In this document: positions 23,499 through 31,221 of the stretch, piece by piece
Position numbering within the stretch: the stretch's first letter is position 1
Layout: each line of letters opens with the position of its first letter
NCBI GenBank assembly: GCA_021129815.1
Contig: JAJOKN010000115.1
Coordinates: 1 to 31,240 of the forward strand
Direction: 5' to 3'
DNA length: 31,240 nucleotides
DNA from: Desulfotomaculum sp.
GTDB lineage: Bacteria > Bacillota > Desulfotomaculia > Desulfotomaculales > Desulfohalotomaculaceae
Notes under the pieces: model-generated
What the model was told of the DNA's origin: nothing
The model's input: only the letters and a program-made list of their open reading frames with translations
Databases searched by the model: none
Translations under genes and position numbers: made by a program

Positions 23499-23527
23499 AT
23501 TAAATTAAGTTGATACTTAATTGTCAA
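23499..23527 (-). promoter_or_regulatory. Minus-strand promoter for the small secreted/membrane protein gene
   Basis: On the minus strand TTGACA (23527-23522), 17 bases, TTTAAT (23504-23499). The spacing to the minus-strand Shine-Dalgarno site at 23485-23476 is reasonable. Confidence 0.5.
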
Positions 23528-23684
23528 ATACATTGTAAAAAAAACAGCTGTCAACTGATTTTGTGTTAAATTTTTGTCAAATTTTGGTTAAAATCTTGTC
23601 GGGTCGTGTGAGTACATTAAGGAGCTTTTTATTGATTAAAATTATCAATGTTGGAATTGAAATATAGCAACAAACAAAGTATAA

Positions 23685-24578
23685 TTGAGCAAAAATCAAA
23701 AAGAAGGTGCAGGGGCAATCAAAAAACACATTGATCCTAAAAATGACTTTGCATTTTATTGGCTGTTTGGGAGAGCCAAAACAAAACACCTGCTTTTGGA
23801 TTTTATAAATTCAGTGCTCAATACAAATACTGATGACTTAAAACTAAAAAATCCAAACATAATAAGAGATATGCAAAAGGGCAAAGATGTAAAGCTGGAC
23901 ATAAGGTGTGTCTTATCAACAGGTGAACACGTAAATATAGAAATGCAGATGTTGAAATATCTTTATATGCCAAAGCGAAGCGCATACTACGGATCAAAGA
24001 TGCTTATAGATCAGCTAAAAGAAGGACAAAAATATGATAAACTACAGAAAGTTATAACAATAAATATATTGAACCACATATACTTTAAACAAACTTCAAA
24101 ATATCATAACAAATTTTATCTTACAGAAGAAGACACGGATATAAAGCTTGAAGACATAATAGAGATGCACTTTATAGAACTGCCTAAAATAAAGAAGACA
24201 TTTCCGAGCAAAAATGATAAATTAATGACATGGCTGTTGTTTTTTAAACACTATGACGATGAAAAAATAATGGAGGTGTTAAGAGTGGCAAATCCGAAAA
24301 TAAAAGAAGCTGAGGAAGAATTTGGAGAACTGACAGCAGATGAAGCAGCGAAGAGGATCTATGAAATGAGAGAAAAGGCTATAAGAGATAAAATATCATT
24401 TATTGATGCTGCAAGGGAAGAGGGATTACAAGAGGGATTACAAGAAGGATTGCAAAAAGGAGAACATAAAAAGGCAGTAGAGATAGCAAAAAATATGCTA
24501 AAGTTAAGAGCAAATATTAAATTTATAGTGCAAGCAACAGGTTTACCTGAGGATGAGATAAAGAAGCTTATGAAGTGA
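23685..24578 (+). CDS. Rpn family recombination-promoting nuclease / putative transposase
   Basis: 297 residues of the PD-(D/E)XK nuclease family (Rpn, PF12784 type). It begins IDPKNDFAFYWLFG like other members. The likely catalytic residues are Asp72 (KLDIRC) and the E-x-Q of NIEMQ (Glu86, Gln88), in place of the classic ExK. The C-terminus has the typical helical tail with EGLQEGLQEGLQKG and a final helix-turn (IKFIVQATGLPEDEIKKL). E. coli RpnA is a DNA endonuclease that promotes recA-independent recombination. The start TTG 23685 has no ribosome binding site. Inside the gene GGAGGTG stands 6 bases before an in-frame GTG (24285), which could give a separate C-terminal protein. The gene separates glmM from glmS and is probably mobile. 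Confidence 0.85.
   Translation: MSKNQKEGAGAIKKHIDPKNDFAFYWLFGRAKTKHLLLDFINSVLNTNTDDLKLKNPNIIRDMQKGKDVKLDIRCVLSTGEHVNIEMQMLKYLYMPKRSAYYGSKMLIDQLKEGQKYDKLQKVITINILNHIYFKQTSKYHNKFYLTEEDTDIKLEDIIEMHFIELPKIKKTFPSKNDKLMTWLLFFKHYDDEKIMEVLRVANPKIKEAEEEFGELTADEAAKRIYEMREKAIRDKISFIDAAREEGLQEGLQEGLQKGEHKKAVEIAKNMLKLRANIKFIVQATGLPEDEIKKLMK
24285..24578 (+). CDS. Possible intragenic Rpn small protein (antitoxin-like), same frame as the nuclease
   Basis: GGAGGTG (24272-24278) is 6 bases before an in-frame GTG at 24285. A product from here would be 97 residues, from (M)ANPKIKEAEEEF to the end, covering only the C-terminal helical tail and no catalytic residue. In E. coli, Rpn genes are known to make such a short C-terminal protein from an internal start, and it blocks the toxic full-length nuclease. 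Here the internal site is much better than that of the full-length start. The internal translation is inferred, not shown. Confidence 0.45.
   Translation: MANPKIKEAEEEFGELTADEAAKRIYEMREKAIRDKISFIDAAREEGLQEGLQEGLQKGEHKKAVEIAKNMLKLRANIKFIVQATGLPEDEIKKLMK
24420..24455 (+). repeat. Three tandem 12-base units in the Rpn gene
   Basis: Two identical units GAGGGATTACAA and a third, GAAGGATTGCAA. They encode EGLQ three times, and KG follows. Such repeats can change in number by slippage, always in frame. Confidence 0.85.
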
Positions 24579-24737
24579 AAAACAGCAAACAAATAATCGT
24601 GTTGGGTTATTTACTTGGATTTAGCAATAACCAAGATTTTGATAGTCCATGTTAAAGCTATATTCGTAAGGAGGTGATGTCTTTTTATAGGCGAAAAGAT
24701 TTTAAACTTTGATTAACTAAATAATCATTTGAACTTC
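24579..24737. other. Intergenic leader between the Rpn gene and the glmS ribozyme
   Basis: No gene seen. GGTTATT (24605-24611) and AATAACC (24626-24632) form a hairpin without a T-run. AAGGAGGTGATG at 24668-24679 looks like a ribosome binding site but touches its ATG and heads only 11 codons. The glmS promoter should be in or before this stretch; no good -35/-10 pair was found. Confidence 0.4.
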
Positions 24738-24903
24738 TTAAAGCGCCTGGACCTAGTTTTTTATAGAAAAACTAGGTTGACGAGGAGGAGGTTTATCGAA
24801 CGATCGGCGGATGCCTCCCGGTTGCTCACGACCGTTAACGATACCACAAAAACACAGGCAACTGTGCTACAAAAGGTATCAGGTGAGATGAGTTGGTATT
24901 TGT
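24738..24903 (+). ncRNA. glmS ribozyme (GlcN6P-activated self-cleaving riboswitch)
   Basis: The cleavage region AAGCGCC is at 24741-24747, with cutting expected between A24742 and G24743. Then come hairpin P2 (CCTAGTTTTT with AAAAACTAGG), the core GACGAGGAGGAGGTTTATCG, the most conserved block CGGCGGATGCCTCCCGG (near 24805-24821), P3, and P4 with GATACC (24840-24845) pairing GGTATC (24875-24880). Glucosamine-6-phosphate acts as cofactor, and the cut mRNA is degraded, which turns off glmS when its product is plentiful. Confidence 0.97.
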
Positions 24904-25074
24904 GTTTTTAAGGAAGTAATAAGGGGTTTGTTTTTAAAGCATTTCACAATTTAAGGAAATACTGTAAAAGAATTAATAAAAACTGGTGTTAGTTTGTAAA
25001 AAAGTTATTTTAGTTTCAGAATTGATTGAAAAAAATTTTAATAGGTAAAAGAAAGGAGAGTTTAACTTTAAAAA

Positions 25075-26898
25075 ATGTGCGGGATAATTGGATATACAGG
25101 TAGGAGAGCTGCCGTTCCTATATTATTGGAAGGCTTGAGCCGTTTGGAATATCGTGGCTATGATTCAGCGGGGATTGTAGTGTACGAAGGTGATGAGCTA
25201 AAGCTTGTAAAGAAAGCAGGCAGAATATCTGTTTTAAAAGAGCTGTTGGAACATATAGATACAAATGCTAGTTTAGGCATAGGGCATACCAGGTGGGCTA
25301 CTCATGGCGCACCTTCAGATGTAAATGCTCATCCCCACACCGATGACAGCGGTTGCTTTGCAGTTGTTCACAATGGCATCATTGAAAACTACATGGAAAT
25401 CAAAGAATGGCTTTTAAAGAAAGGGCACAAATTTGTATCGGATACAGATACTGAAGTGCTGCCTCACTTAATCAAATATTATTACGATGGAGATTTGCTT
25501 GCTGCTGTAAAACGCGCAAAAAAGCAAATCGAAGGATCATATGCGATGGTGGTGCTTTCAAAGCATGAACCCAAGAGACTGGTTGCTGCAAGGCAGGACA
25601 GTCCATTGATACTGGGTGTGGGCGAGGGAGAGTATTTTGTAGCTTCAGATATACCTGCAATTTTAAAATACACCAGAAGCGCTGTGATAATAGATGATGG
25701 AGAAACCGTTGATATAACAGATGTGTATTTTAAAGTCTATAATGGAGCAGAGCTGGCAGTAAAAAAGCAGCTTTTTAATATCACATGGGAAGACAGCCGT
25801 GCAGAAAAAGCAGGTTACGATCACTTTATGTTGAAGGAGATTCATGAACAACCAAATGCTATCAAGGACACTGTTAGAGGACGCATAACCGATAATAGAG
25901 TTGTGCTAAAGGAACTTGAAGGTTTAGAAGATTTTATTAAAGGCTTACGCAGGATACACATAGTAGCATGCGGCACTGCTTATCATGCAGGTATGGTGGG
26001 CAAATACGCTATAGAATTGCTGGCAAGAATTCCTGTTGAGGTAGATATTGCATCTGAGTTCAGGTACAGAAATCCTATTGTAAGCAAAGGAGATCTTGTC
26101 ATTGTAATAAGCCAGTCGGGGGAAACTGCAGACACCTTGGCAGCGCTTAGGGAATCAAAGCGACTTGGAGCCAAGGTGCTGGCGGTAACCAATGTGGTGG
26201 GAAGTTCAGTCAGCCGTGAGGCAGATTATGTGATATACACATGGGCTGGACCTGAAATAGCAGTGGCTTCTACAAAGGCATTTACCACACAACTTGCAGT
26301 TATGTATATGATAGCGGTTTGGCTGTCGCAAAAGCTGGATACAATTGCTGAAGAACACAGGGCTGAAATTTTAAGAGAATTGAAGAGCATGCCGGAAAAA
26401 GCAGCTAAAGCGCTCAGAGCTGCTGATGATATAAAGAAAATAGCTGAAGCTTATGTGGATAAGAATAGCGTATTTTTTATAGGGCGCGGACAGGATAACG
26501 TCATTGCATCAGAAGGAGCACTTAAGCTCAAAGAAATATCTTATATTCATGCAGAAGCGTATGCTGCAGGAGAGCTAAAGCACGGAACTCTAGCGCTTAT
26601 CGAAGAAGGCGTTCCTGTGGTTGCGCTGGTTGCACAAAGGGATTTGGCTCAAAAGATGTACAGCAACATAAAAGAAGTAAAAGCAAGAGGGGCAAAAGTG
26701 CTGGCTGTAGCGCTTGAAGGAGATGAAATTGTGGAAAAGGAAGCAGATGAAGTGATATACATTCCTGACACACATTCCGTGCTTTCTTCCATCCTAACAG
26801 TTATACCGCTTCAACTGCTTGCATACTACGTGAGCGTGCTGAAAGGATGCGATGTGGATAAGCCTAGAAACTTAGCTAAAAGCGTGACGGTGGAGTGA
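25075..26898 (+). CDS. glmS: Glutamine--fructose-6-phosphate aminotransferase (isomerising)
   Basis: Makes glucosamine-6-phosphate from fructose-6-phosphate and glutamine, the first step of amino-sugar synthesis. It has 607 residues, a normal length. Cys2 after the start Met is the N-terminal nucleophile (MCGIIGYTGRRAA). The glutaminase half has HTRWATHGAPSDVNAHPH. The two SIS domains carry CGTAYHAGMVGKYAIE, ISQSGETADTLAALRESK and, near the end, the canonical PRNLAKSVTVE. The start is fixed by Cys2, yet AAAGGAGAG (25052-25060) lies 14 or more bases upstream, an unusually long spacing. Its product feeds GlmM, but glmM and glmS are here split by about 2 kb. A weak hairpin (GTGAA/TTCAC, 26895-26911) follows the stop. 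Confidence 0.97.
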   Translation: MCGIIGYTGRRAAVPILLEGLSRLEYRGYDSAGIVVYEGDELKLVKKAGRISVLKELLEHIDTNASLGIGHTRWATHGAPSDVNAHPHTDDSGCFAVVHNGIIENYMEIKEWLLKKGHKFVSDTDTEVLPHLIKYYYDGDLLAAVKRAKKQIEGSYAMVVLSKHEPKRLVAARQDSPLILGVGEGEYFVASDIPAILKYTRSAVIIDDGETVDITDVYFKVYNGAELAVKKQLFNITWEDSRAEKAGYDHFMLKEIHEQPNAIKDTVRGRITDNRVVLKELEGLEDFIKGLRRIHIVACGTAYHAGMVGKYAIELLARIPVEVDIASEFRYRNPIVSKGDLVIVISQSGETADTLAALRESKRLGAKVLAVTNVVGSSVSREADYVIYTWAGPEIAVASTKAFTTQLAVMYMIAVWLSQKLDTIAEEHRAEILRELKSMPEKAAKALRAADDIKKIAEAYVDKNSVFFIGRGQDNVIASEGALKLKEISYIHAEAYAAGELKHGTLALIEEGVPVVALVAQRDLAQKMYSNIKEVKARGAKVLAVALEGDEIVEKEADEVIYIPDTHSVLSSILTVIPLQLLAYYVSVLKGCDVDKPRNLAKSVTVE

Positions 26899-26918
26899 AA
26901 GGATCCTTCACTATTTTA

Positions 26919-27058
26919 TTGTAAAAACTCTTAGTGTCAGCCATGGGGATATAAGGGCTGTTAGCAAGTAGGATATCGGCTCTCTGGTGTAGAAGCTGCG
27001 AGATTAATTGCAGGTCAGCTTTGATGATGCCAGAGGCTCCTGTCTAATACTATTACAA
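26919..27058 (+). ncRNA. Candidate structured RNA upstream of the pyrR promoter
   Basis: No reading frame, but nested complementary arms: TTGTAA (26919-26924) with TTACAA (27053-27058), TTAG (26931-26934) with CTAA (27044-27047), CAGCC (26938-26942) with GGCTG (26956-26960), CTCTGG (26982-26987) with CCAGAG (27030-27035), and AAGCTG (26993-26998) with CAGCTT (27016-27021). Local G+C is higher than in nearby spacers. A closed long stem with an open centre recalls 6S RNA, but I cannot match it to any known family. Confidence 0.35.
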
Positions 27059-27068
27059 GCGTTTTTGC

Positions 27069-27097
27069 TTGACACAACCTACTTAAACCTATATACT
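27069..27097 (+). promoter_or_regulatory. Sigma-A promoter of the pyr operon
   Basis: TTGACA (27069-27074), 17 bases, TATACT (27092-27097). Start of transcription is expected near 27104. The -35 lies in the 3' arm of a small hairpin (CAAGC/GCTTG). Confidence 0.9.
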
Positions 27098-27103
27098 GTT
27101 ACT

Positions 27104-27290
27104 CGAATGTAAAGAACCTTTAAATCCGGCACTGTGAGGTCGGGAAGGGAGAGTACTTGTGTTGATAAAACGTTTTTTGTGCTTAAAACAAGTTTTTGGT
27201 TGTTGCTTAATAAAAATCGCATTTTCAAGCCTACTATCAGTGGCAGTGGATGAGTTCATTGTCAATGGTAGTAGGCTTTTTAATTTATAT
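27104..27290 (+). promoter_or_regulatory. PyrR-dependent attenuator leader
   Basis: The PyrR-binding hairpin is at about 27116-27149: CCTTTAAATCCGG, the loop-side CACTGTGAGG, and TCGGGAAGGG, close to the B. subtilis binding-loop consensus with its GAGG. An intrinsic terminator follows: AAGCCTACTA (27227-27236) with TAGTAGGCTT (27269-27278) and a T-run. By analogy, PyrR with UMP or UTP holds the binding hairpin, which frees the terminator and stops transcription when pyrimidines are plentiful. Only one attenuator is seen; none lies between pyrR and pyrB. Confidence 0.88.
27227..27285 (+). terminator. Conditional terminator of the PyrR attenuator
   Basis: The stem AAGCCTACTAtCA / TGGTAGTAGGCTT (27227-27239 and 27266-27278) is followed by TTTTTAATTT. 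It lies 20 bases before the pyrR start codon. Confidence 0.88.
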
Positions 27291-27304
27291 GGAGGTGTAT
27301 AAAA

Positions 27305-27856
27305 TTGGCTTGTGGTGAAGAGAAAGCACAAATTATGAATGAAAAGGATATATCGAGGGTTTTAACGCGCATAGCTCATGAAATAATTGAACGCAACAAA
27401 GGTGTAGAAAATGTGGTGCTTATAGGTATCAGGAGGAGAGGGGTTCCGTTAGCGGAGCGCATAGCGCAGAATATTGAAAAAATTGAAGGAGTTAAAGTGC
27501 CTGTTGGTGTTTTGGATATAACGCTGTACAGAGATGACTTAACAACTCTTTCTCATCAACCGCTTGTGCATCAGACAAAAGTTGATTTTGATATAAACGG
27601 CAAAGTTGTGATACTGGTTGACGACGTTTTGTTTACCGGCAGAACAGTAAGGGCAGCGCTGGATGCAGTTATGGATTTGGGAAGGCCGGGTGCTGTGCAG
27701 CTCATGGTGCTTGTAGACAGAGGGCACAGAGAACTGCCTATAAGAGCGGATTTTGTGGGTAAAAATGTTCCTACTTCTAAAAAAGAAGTAATTGCTGTGA
27801 GGATTAAAGAAATAGATGGAGAGGAAAACGTAGCAATTTTAGAGCGGCCGAGTTAA
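27305..27856 (+). CDS. pyrR: Bifunctional pyr operon attenuator / uracil phosphoribosyltransferase PyrR
   Basis: RNA-binding regulator of the pyr operon that also makes UMP from uracil and PRPP. It has 183 residues. LTRIAHEIIERNKG near the N-terminus and DITLYRDDL are family marks. The PRPP-binding motif is VVILVDDVLFTGRT (about 101-114). VDRGHRELPIRADFVGKNVPTS is the RNA-binding and C-terminal region. TTG 27305 is the start, with GGAGGTG 7 bases upstream; an in-frame ATG at 27335 would cut into the conserved N-terminus. First gene of pyrR-pyrB-pyrC-carA, right after its own attenuator. Confidence 0.96.
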   Translation: MACGEEKAQIMNEKDISRVLTRIAHEIIERNKGVENVVLIGIRRRGVPLAERIAQNIEKIEGVKVPVGVLDITLYRDDLTTLSHQPLVHQTKVDFDINGKVVILVDDVLFTGRTVRAALDAVMDLGRPGAVQLMVLVDRGHRELPIRADFVGKNVPTSKKEVIAVRIKEIDGEENVAILERPS

Positions 27857-27896
27857 ACAGTTTTTTAAAATTAAAACTGGTGGTGTGCTTAAAAAA

Positions 27897-28838
27897 ATGA
27901 GTGGTTTTAATTGTAAACACATATTAGGGCTTAGAGATATTGCGCGTGAAGATATTTGCAAGATACTTAAAACTGCTAAAGCTATGAAGGAAATCATAAG
28001 CCGCCCTATTAAGAAAGTGCCGGCTTTGCGCGGCAAAACGGTAGTGACGTTGTTTTATGAGAACAGCACTCGAACAAAGTTGTCTTTTGACTTGGCTGCG
28101 AAATACTTGAGCGCTGATACAGTGAGTTTGAGTGTTTCAACGAGCAGCGTAAAAAAAGGTGAGAGCTTGATCGACACTGCGCGCACGGTTGAAGCAATGC
28201 GTACAGATATCTTGGTTATGCGTCATCCGGCATCAGGCGCACCAGCGACGTTGAAAAATTACTTAAATTGTGCAATAGTAAATGCAGGCGATGGAATGAA
28301 CGAACATCCTACACAAGCGCTTTTGGATTTGTTCACGATACAGGAGAAAAAAGGCAAAATTGAAGGGCTTAGGGTTGCTATCATAGGTGATATACTTCAC
28401 AGCAGAGTTGCGCGTTCTAATATTTGGGGGCTTAAAAAACTCGGTGCGGAAGTCGCCGTTGCAGCACCTTCTACGCTTATACCACCCGAAATAGAAAAAT
28501 TGGGCGTTGAAGTTTATACAAAAGTAGAAGAGGCGCTAAAAGGTGCGGATGTTGTAAATGTGCTGAGGCTTCAGCTTGAAAGACAGGAGAGCTCTTTGAT
28601 ACCAAGCCTTAGAGAATATGCCATGATGTACTGTATAAACGAGAAACGCTTGAATCACGCTAAAGATGATGTGCTTTTGATGCACCCCGGACCGATGAAC
28701 AGAGGTGTGGAAATTTCTGATGATGTTGCAGACAGCGCTAGGTCTGCAATAAATGAACAGGTTACAAATGGGGTAGCGGTGCGCATGGCAGTTTTGTACC
28801 TGCTTGCCGGAGGTGAAAAGGTTGAAAAAATTGATTAA
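27897..28838 (+). CDS. pyrB: Aspartate carbamoyltransferase catalytic subunit
   Basis: Joins carbamoyl phosphate and aspartate, the committed step of pyrimidine synthesis. From ATG 27897 it has 313 residues. The carbamoyl-phosphate motif STRTK is at 57-61 (FYENSTRTKLSFDLAAKYL). Also seen are the loop SSVKKGES with its catalytic Lys, MRHPASGAP, NEHPTQALLDLFT and HPGPMNRGVE. An in-frame GTG at 27885 would add four residues, but GGTGGTG (27879-27885) overlaps it and is better spaced for the ATG. No regulatory pyrI follows, as is usual for Bacillus-type operons, although some Clostridia have one. Confidence 0.96.
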   Translation: MSGFNCKHILGLRDIAREDICKILKTAKAMKEIISRPIKKVPALRGKTVVTLFYENSTRTKLSFDLAAKYLSADTVSLSVSTSSVKKGESLIDTARTVEAMRTDILVMRHPASGAPATLKNYLNCAIVNAGDGMNEHPTQALLDLFTIQEKKGKIEGLRVAIIGDILHSRVARSNIWGLKKLGAEVAVAAPSTLIPPEIEKLGVEVYTKVEEALKGADVVNVLRLQLERQESSLIPSLREYAMMYCINEKRLNHAKDDVLLMHPGPMNRGVEISDDVADSARSAINEQVTNGVAVRMAVLYLLAGGEKVEKID

Positions 28839-30117
28839 AGATGGTTATGTCATAGATACGCAAAACATGACCATGGAGAGAAAAGATGTGCTTATAGAAG
28901 CCAAAACTGTGGTTGCAATAGATAAAAACATCTCGCCGGATGCAGATACACAGGTTATAAATGCAGAAGGAAAACTGGTGTGTCCTGGGCTTATAGATAT
29001 GCATGTGCACTTGCGTGAGCCGGGTTTTGAAGCAAAGGAAACGATTGCTACAGGTACTCTGGCAGCAGTGCATGGTGGATTTAGCGCTGTGGCTTGTATG
29101 CCTAATACAAATCCAGTTTGTGACAGCAAAGCGACGGTGAGATTTATACTGGACAAGGCAAGGATTTTTGCTAAGAGCAAAGTGTATCCGATAGCAGCTA
29201 TAACCAAAGGATCAGAAGGCAAGGAGATTACAGAAATGGCTGATTTGATGGATGCAGGAGCAGTGGCTTTTTCAGATGACGGACAGCCGGTGATGGATGC
29301 AGGCGTTATGTATAAAGCTATGCAGTATGCGAAGATGCTCGATGCTGTCATAATTTCTCATTGTGAGGACAAAGGATTGTCTTCCGATGGAGTTATGAAT
29401 GAGGGATATTACAGCACGATTTTGGGTCTAAAAGGCATACCAAAAGCAGCAGAGGAAATCATGGTGGCAAGGGATATAATACTGGCAAAAGCAACGAAGT
29501 GCAGGCTGCACATAGCGCATGTGAGCACTAAAGGTTCGGTGGAGCTTGTGAGAAGAGCTAAAGAAGATGGCATAAATGTTACATGTGAAGCAGCACCGCA
29601 CCATTTCACTTTAACTGATAGCGCGGTAGAAGGTTATGACACTTCAACCAAAGTGAACCCGCCTTTGAGAAGTGAAGAGGATGTAGAAGCTGTAAAACAA
29701 GGTTTAGCAGATGGTACAATTGACGCAATTGCTACTGATCATGCGCCGCATACTGCTGAAGAAAAGAAGGTAGAATATCAATATGCGCCATTTGGACTTA
29801 TAGGTTTGGAGACAGCAGTAGGGCTTGTGTTCACAGAGCTGGTGGACAAAGGTGTGCTTACACCTGTTCAAGCAGTTTGTAAGCTTACAAAAGCACCGGC
29901 AGACATTCTGAAAATTTCTGGAGGCTTTTTAACCAAAGGATGCACAGCGGATATCACCATAATCGATCCAGATGTTGAGTGCACAGTGAATCCAGAAGAT
30001 TTTAAGAGCAAAGCTAGAAACACTCCATTTGCAGGTAGAAGATTAAAAGGCGCTGCTGTGATGACTATTGTGAACGGGGAAGTAGTTTTTGATAGTCAAA
30101 TAGCATTTGAGAAGTGA
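28822..30117 (+). CDS. pyrC: Dihydroorotase
   Basis: Zinc amidohydrolase that closes carbamoyl-aspartate to dihydroorotate. From TTG 28822 it has 431 residues, the size of class I dihydroorotases. Metal and substrate residues seen: His61 and His63 with Arg65 in DMHVHLREPGFE, PNTNPVCD, SHCEDK, HIAHVSTKGSVELV, and the catalytic Asp in ATDHAPHTAEEK. The C-terminal segment has DITIIDPDVECTV. The open frame extends back to 28804, but GGAGGTGA (28809-28816) sits 5 bases before the TTG. The start overlaps the end of pyrB by 17 bases, so the two are coupled. Confidence 0.95.
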   Translation: MKKLIKDGYVIDTQNMTMERKDVLIEAKTVVAIDKNISPDADTQVINAEGKLVCPGLIDMHVHLREPGFEAKETIATGTLAAVHGGFSAVACMPNTNPVCDSKATVRFILDKARIFAKSKVYPIAAITKGSEGKEITEMADLMDAGAVAFSDDGQPVMDAGVMYKAMQYAKMLDAVIISHCEDKGLSSDGVMNEGYYSTILGLKGIPKAAEEIMVARDIILAKATKCRLHIAHVSTKGSVELVRRAKEDGINVTCEAAPHHFTLTDSAVEGYDTSTKVNPPLRSEEDVEAVKQGLADGTIDAIATDHAPHTAEEKKVEYQYAPFGLIGLETAVGLVFTELVDKGVLTPVQAVCKLTKAPADILKISGGFLTKGCTADITIIDPDVECTVNPEDFKSKARNTPFAGRRLKGAAVMTIVNGEVVFDSQIAFEK

Positions 30118-30153
30118 GAAATGGCACGCAGAAGTTAAAAAGGGGTTTTGTCT

Positions 30154-31221
30154 ATGAAAGCGTTATTAGTTTTAGAAGATGGTTCGGCTTTTGAAGGCAA
30201 GTCATTTGGCGCTAGCGGTGAGTGCTTTGGGGAAGTGGTATTCAATACCAGCATGACTGGTTATCAAGAGATATTGACCGATCCTTCTTACTGCGGGCAG
30301 ATAGTTGTAATGACATATCCGCTTATAGGGAATTATGGAATAAATGACGATGATTTTGAAGCGGAAAAGTCATTTATGCGTGGCTTTGTGGTGAGGGAAA
30401 ACTGTGAAGAGCCAAGCAACTGGCGTTCAAAAAAGAGTGTAAGCCAGTATTTAAAAGAACAAGGAATTGTTGGAATAAGCGGCGTGGATACGAGGGAAAT
30501 TACAAGGATAATAAGAAGTTATGGGGCTATGCGCGGTGTTATAAGCACAGTGGAAGAAGACAGAGAAAAGCTTTTAGAGAAAGTAAAAAAAGCGCCTTTT
30601 TTGACAGGGCAGAACTTAGTTGGCGAAGTATCCACAAAAGAAGTATATACTGTTGCTGGCGATGGCAAGCGCATAGTTCTTATGGATTTTGGCGCTAAAA
30701 AGAACATAATACGCTGCCTCAACAAGCGTGGGTTTGAAGTAGTGGTTGTGCCGCATGACATGGAAGCAGATGATATTATGTCGCTTAACCCAGATGGGCT
30801 CATGCTGTCAAATGGTCCCGGGGATCCGGTTGATGTGCCTAAGTCAATTGAGACGGTAAGAAAACTTATAAACAGACTTCCCATATTTGGAATATGCCTT
30901 GGGCATCAGGTTATTGCTCTGGCTTTGGGGGGTAAGACTTTCAAGTTGAAATTTGGTCACAGGGGAGCCAATCAGCCGGTAAAAGATTTAAAAACAGGCA
31001 GAGTGTATATCACTGCTCAAAATCATGGATTTGCTGTAGCAAAAGACTCGCTGCCATCATATGCACTGGTTTCTCATGTAAACTTAAATGACGGTACTGT
31101 TGAAGGAATAAGGCATAAAGATTTACCGGTATACTCTGTGCAGTATCACCCTGAGGCTGCTCCAGGGCCACAAGATTCAGAATATCTCTTTGATGAATTT
31201 GCGAATATTGTAAACAGTTAA
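30154..31221 (+). CDS. carA: Carbamoyl phosphate synthase small (glutaminase) subunit
   Basis: Splits glutamine and sends ammonia to the large subunit CarB. From ATG 30154 it has 355 residues. The N-terminal domain begins KALLVLEDGSAFEGKSFG and contains FNTSMTGYQEILTDPSY. The class I glutamine amidotransferase triad is present: Cys248 in FGICLGHQ, and His332 and Glu334 in VQYHPEAAPGP. An in-frame TTG at 30148 is too close to AAAAAGGGG. The gene lies 36 bases after pyrC, and the window ends 19 bases after its stop; carB is expected next. In this operon setting it most likely serves pyrimidine synthesis (pyrAA in Bacillus naming), with arginine synthesis possible too. Confidence 0.96.
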   Translation: MKALLVLEDGSAFEGKSFGASGECFGEVVFNTSMTGYQEILTDPSYCGQIVVMTYPLIGNYGINDDDFEAEKSFMRGFVVRENCEEPSNWRSKKSVSQYLKEQGIVGISGVDTREITRIIRSYGAMRGVISTVEEDREKLLEKVKKAPFLTGQNLVGEVSTKEVYTVAGDGKRIVLMDFGAKKNIIRCLNKRGFEVVVVPHDMEADDIMSLNPDGLMLSNGPGDPVDVPKSIETVRKLINRLPIFGICLGHQVIALALGGKTFKLKFGHRGANQPVKDLKTGRVYITAQNHGFAVAKDSLPSYALVSHVNLNDGTVEGIRHKDLPVYSVQYHPEAAPGPQDSEYLFDEFANIVNS

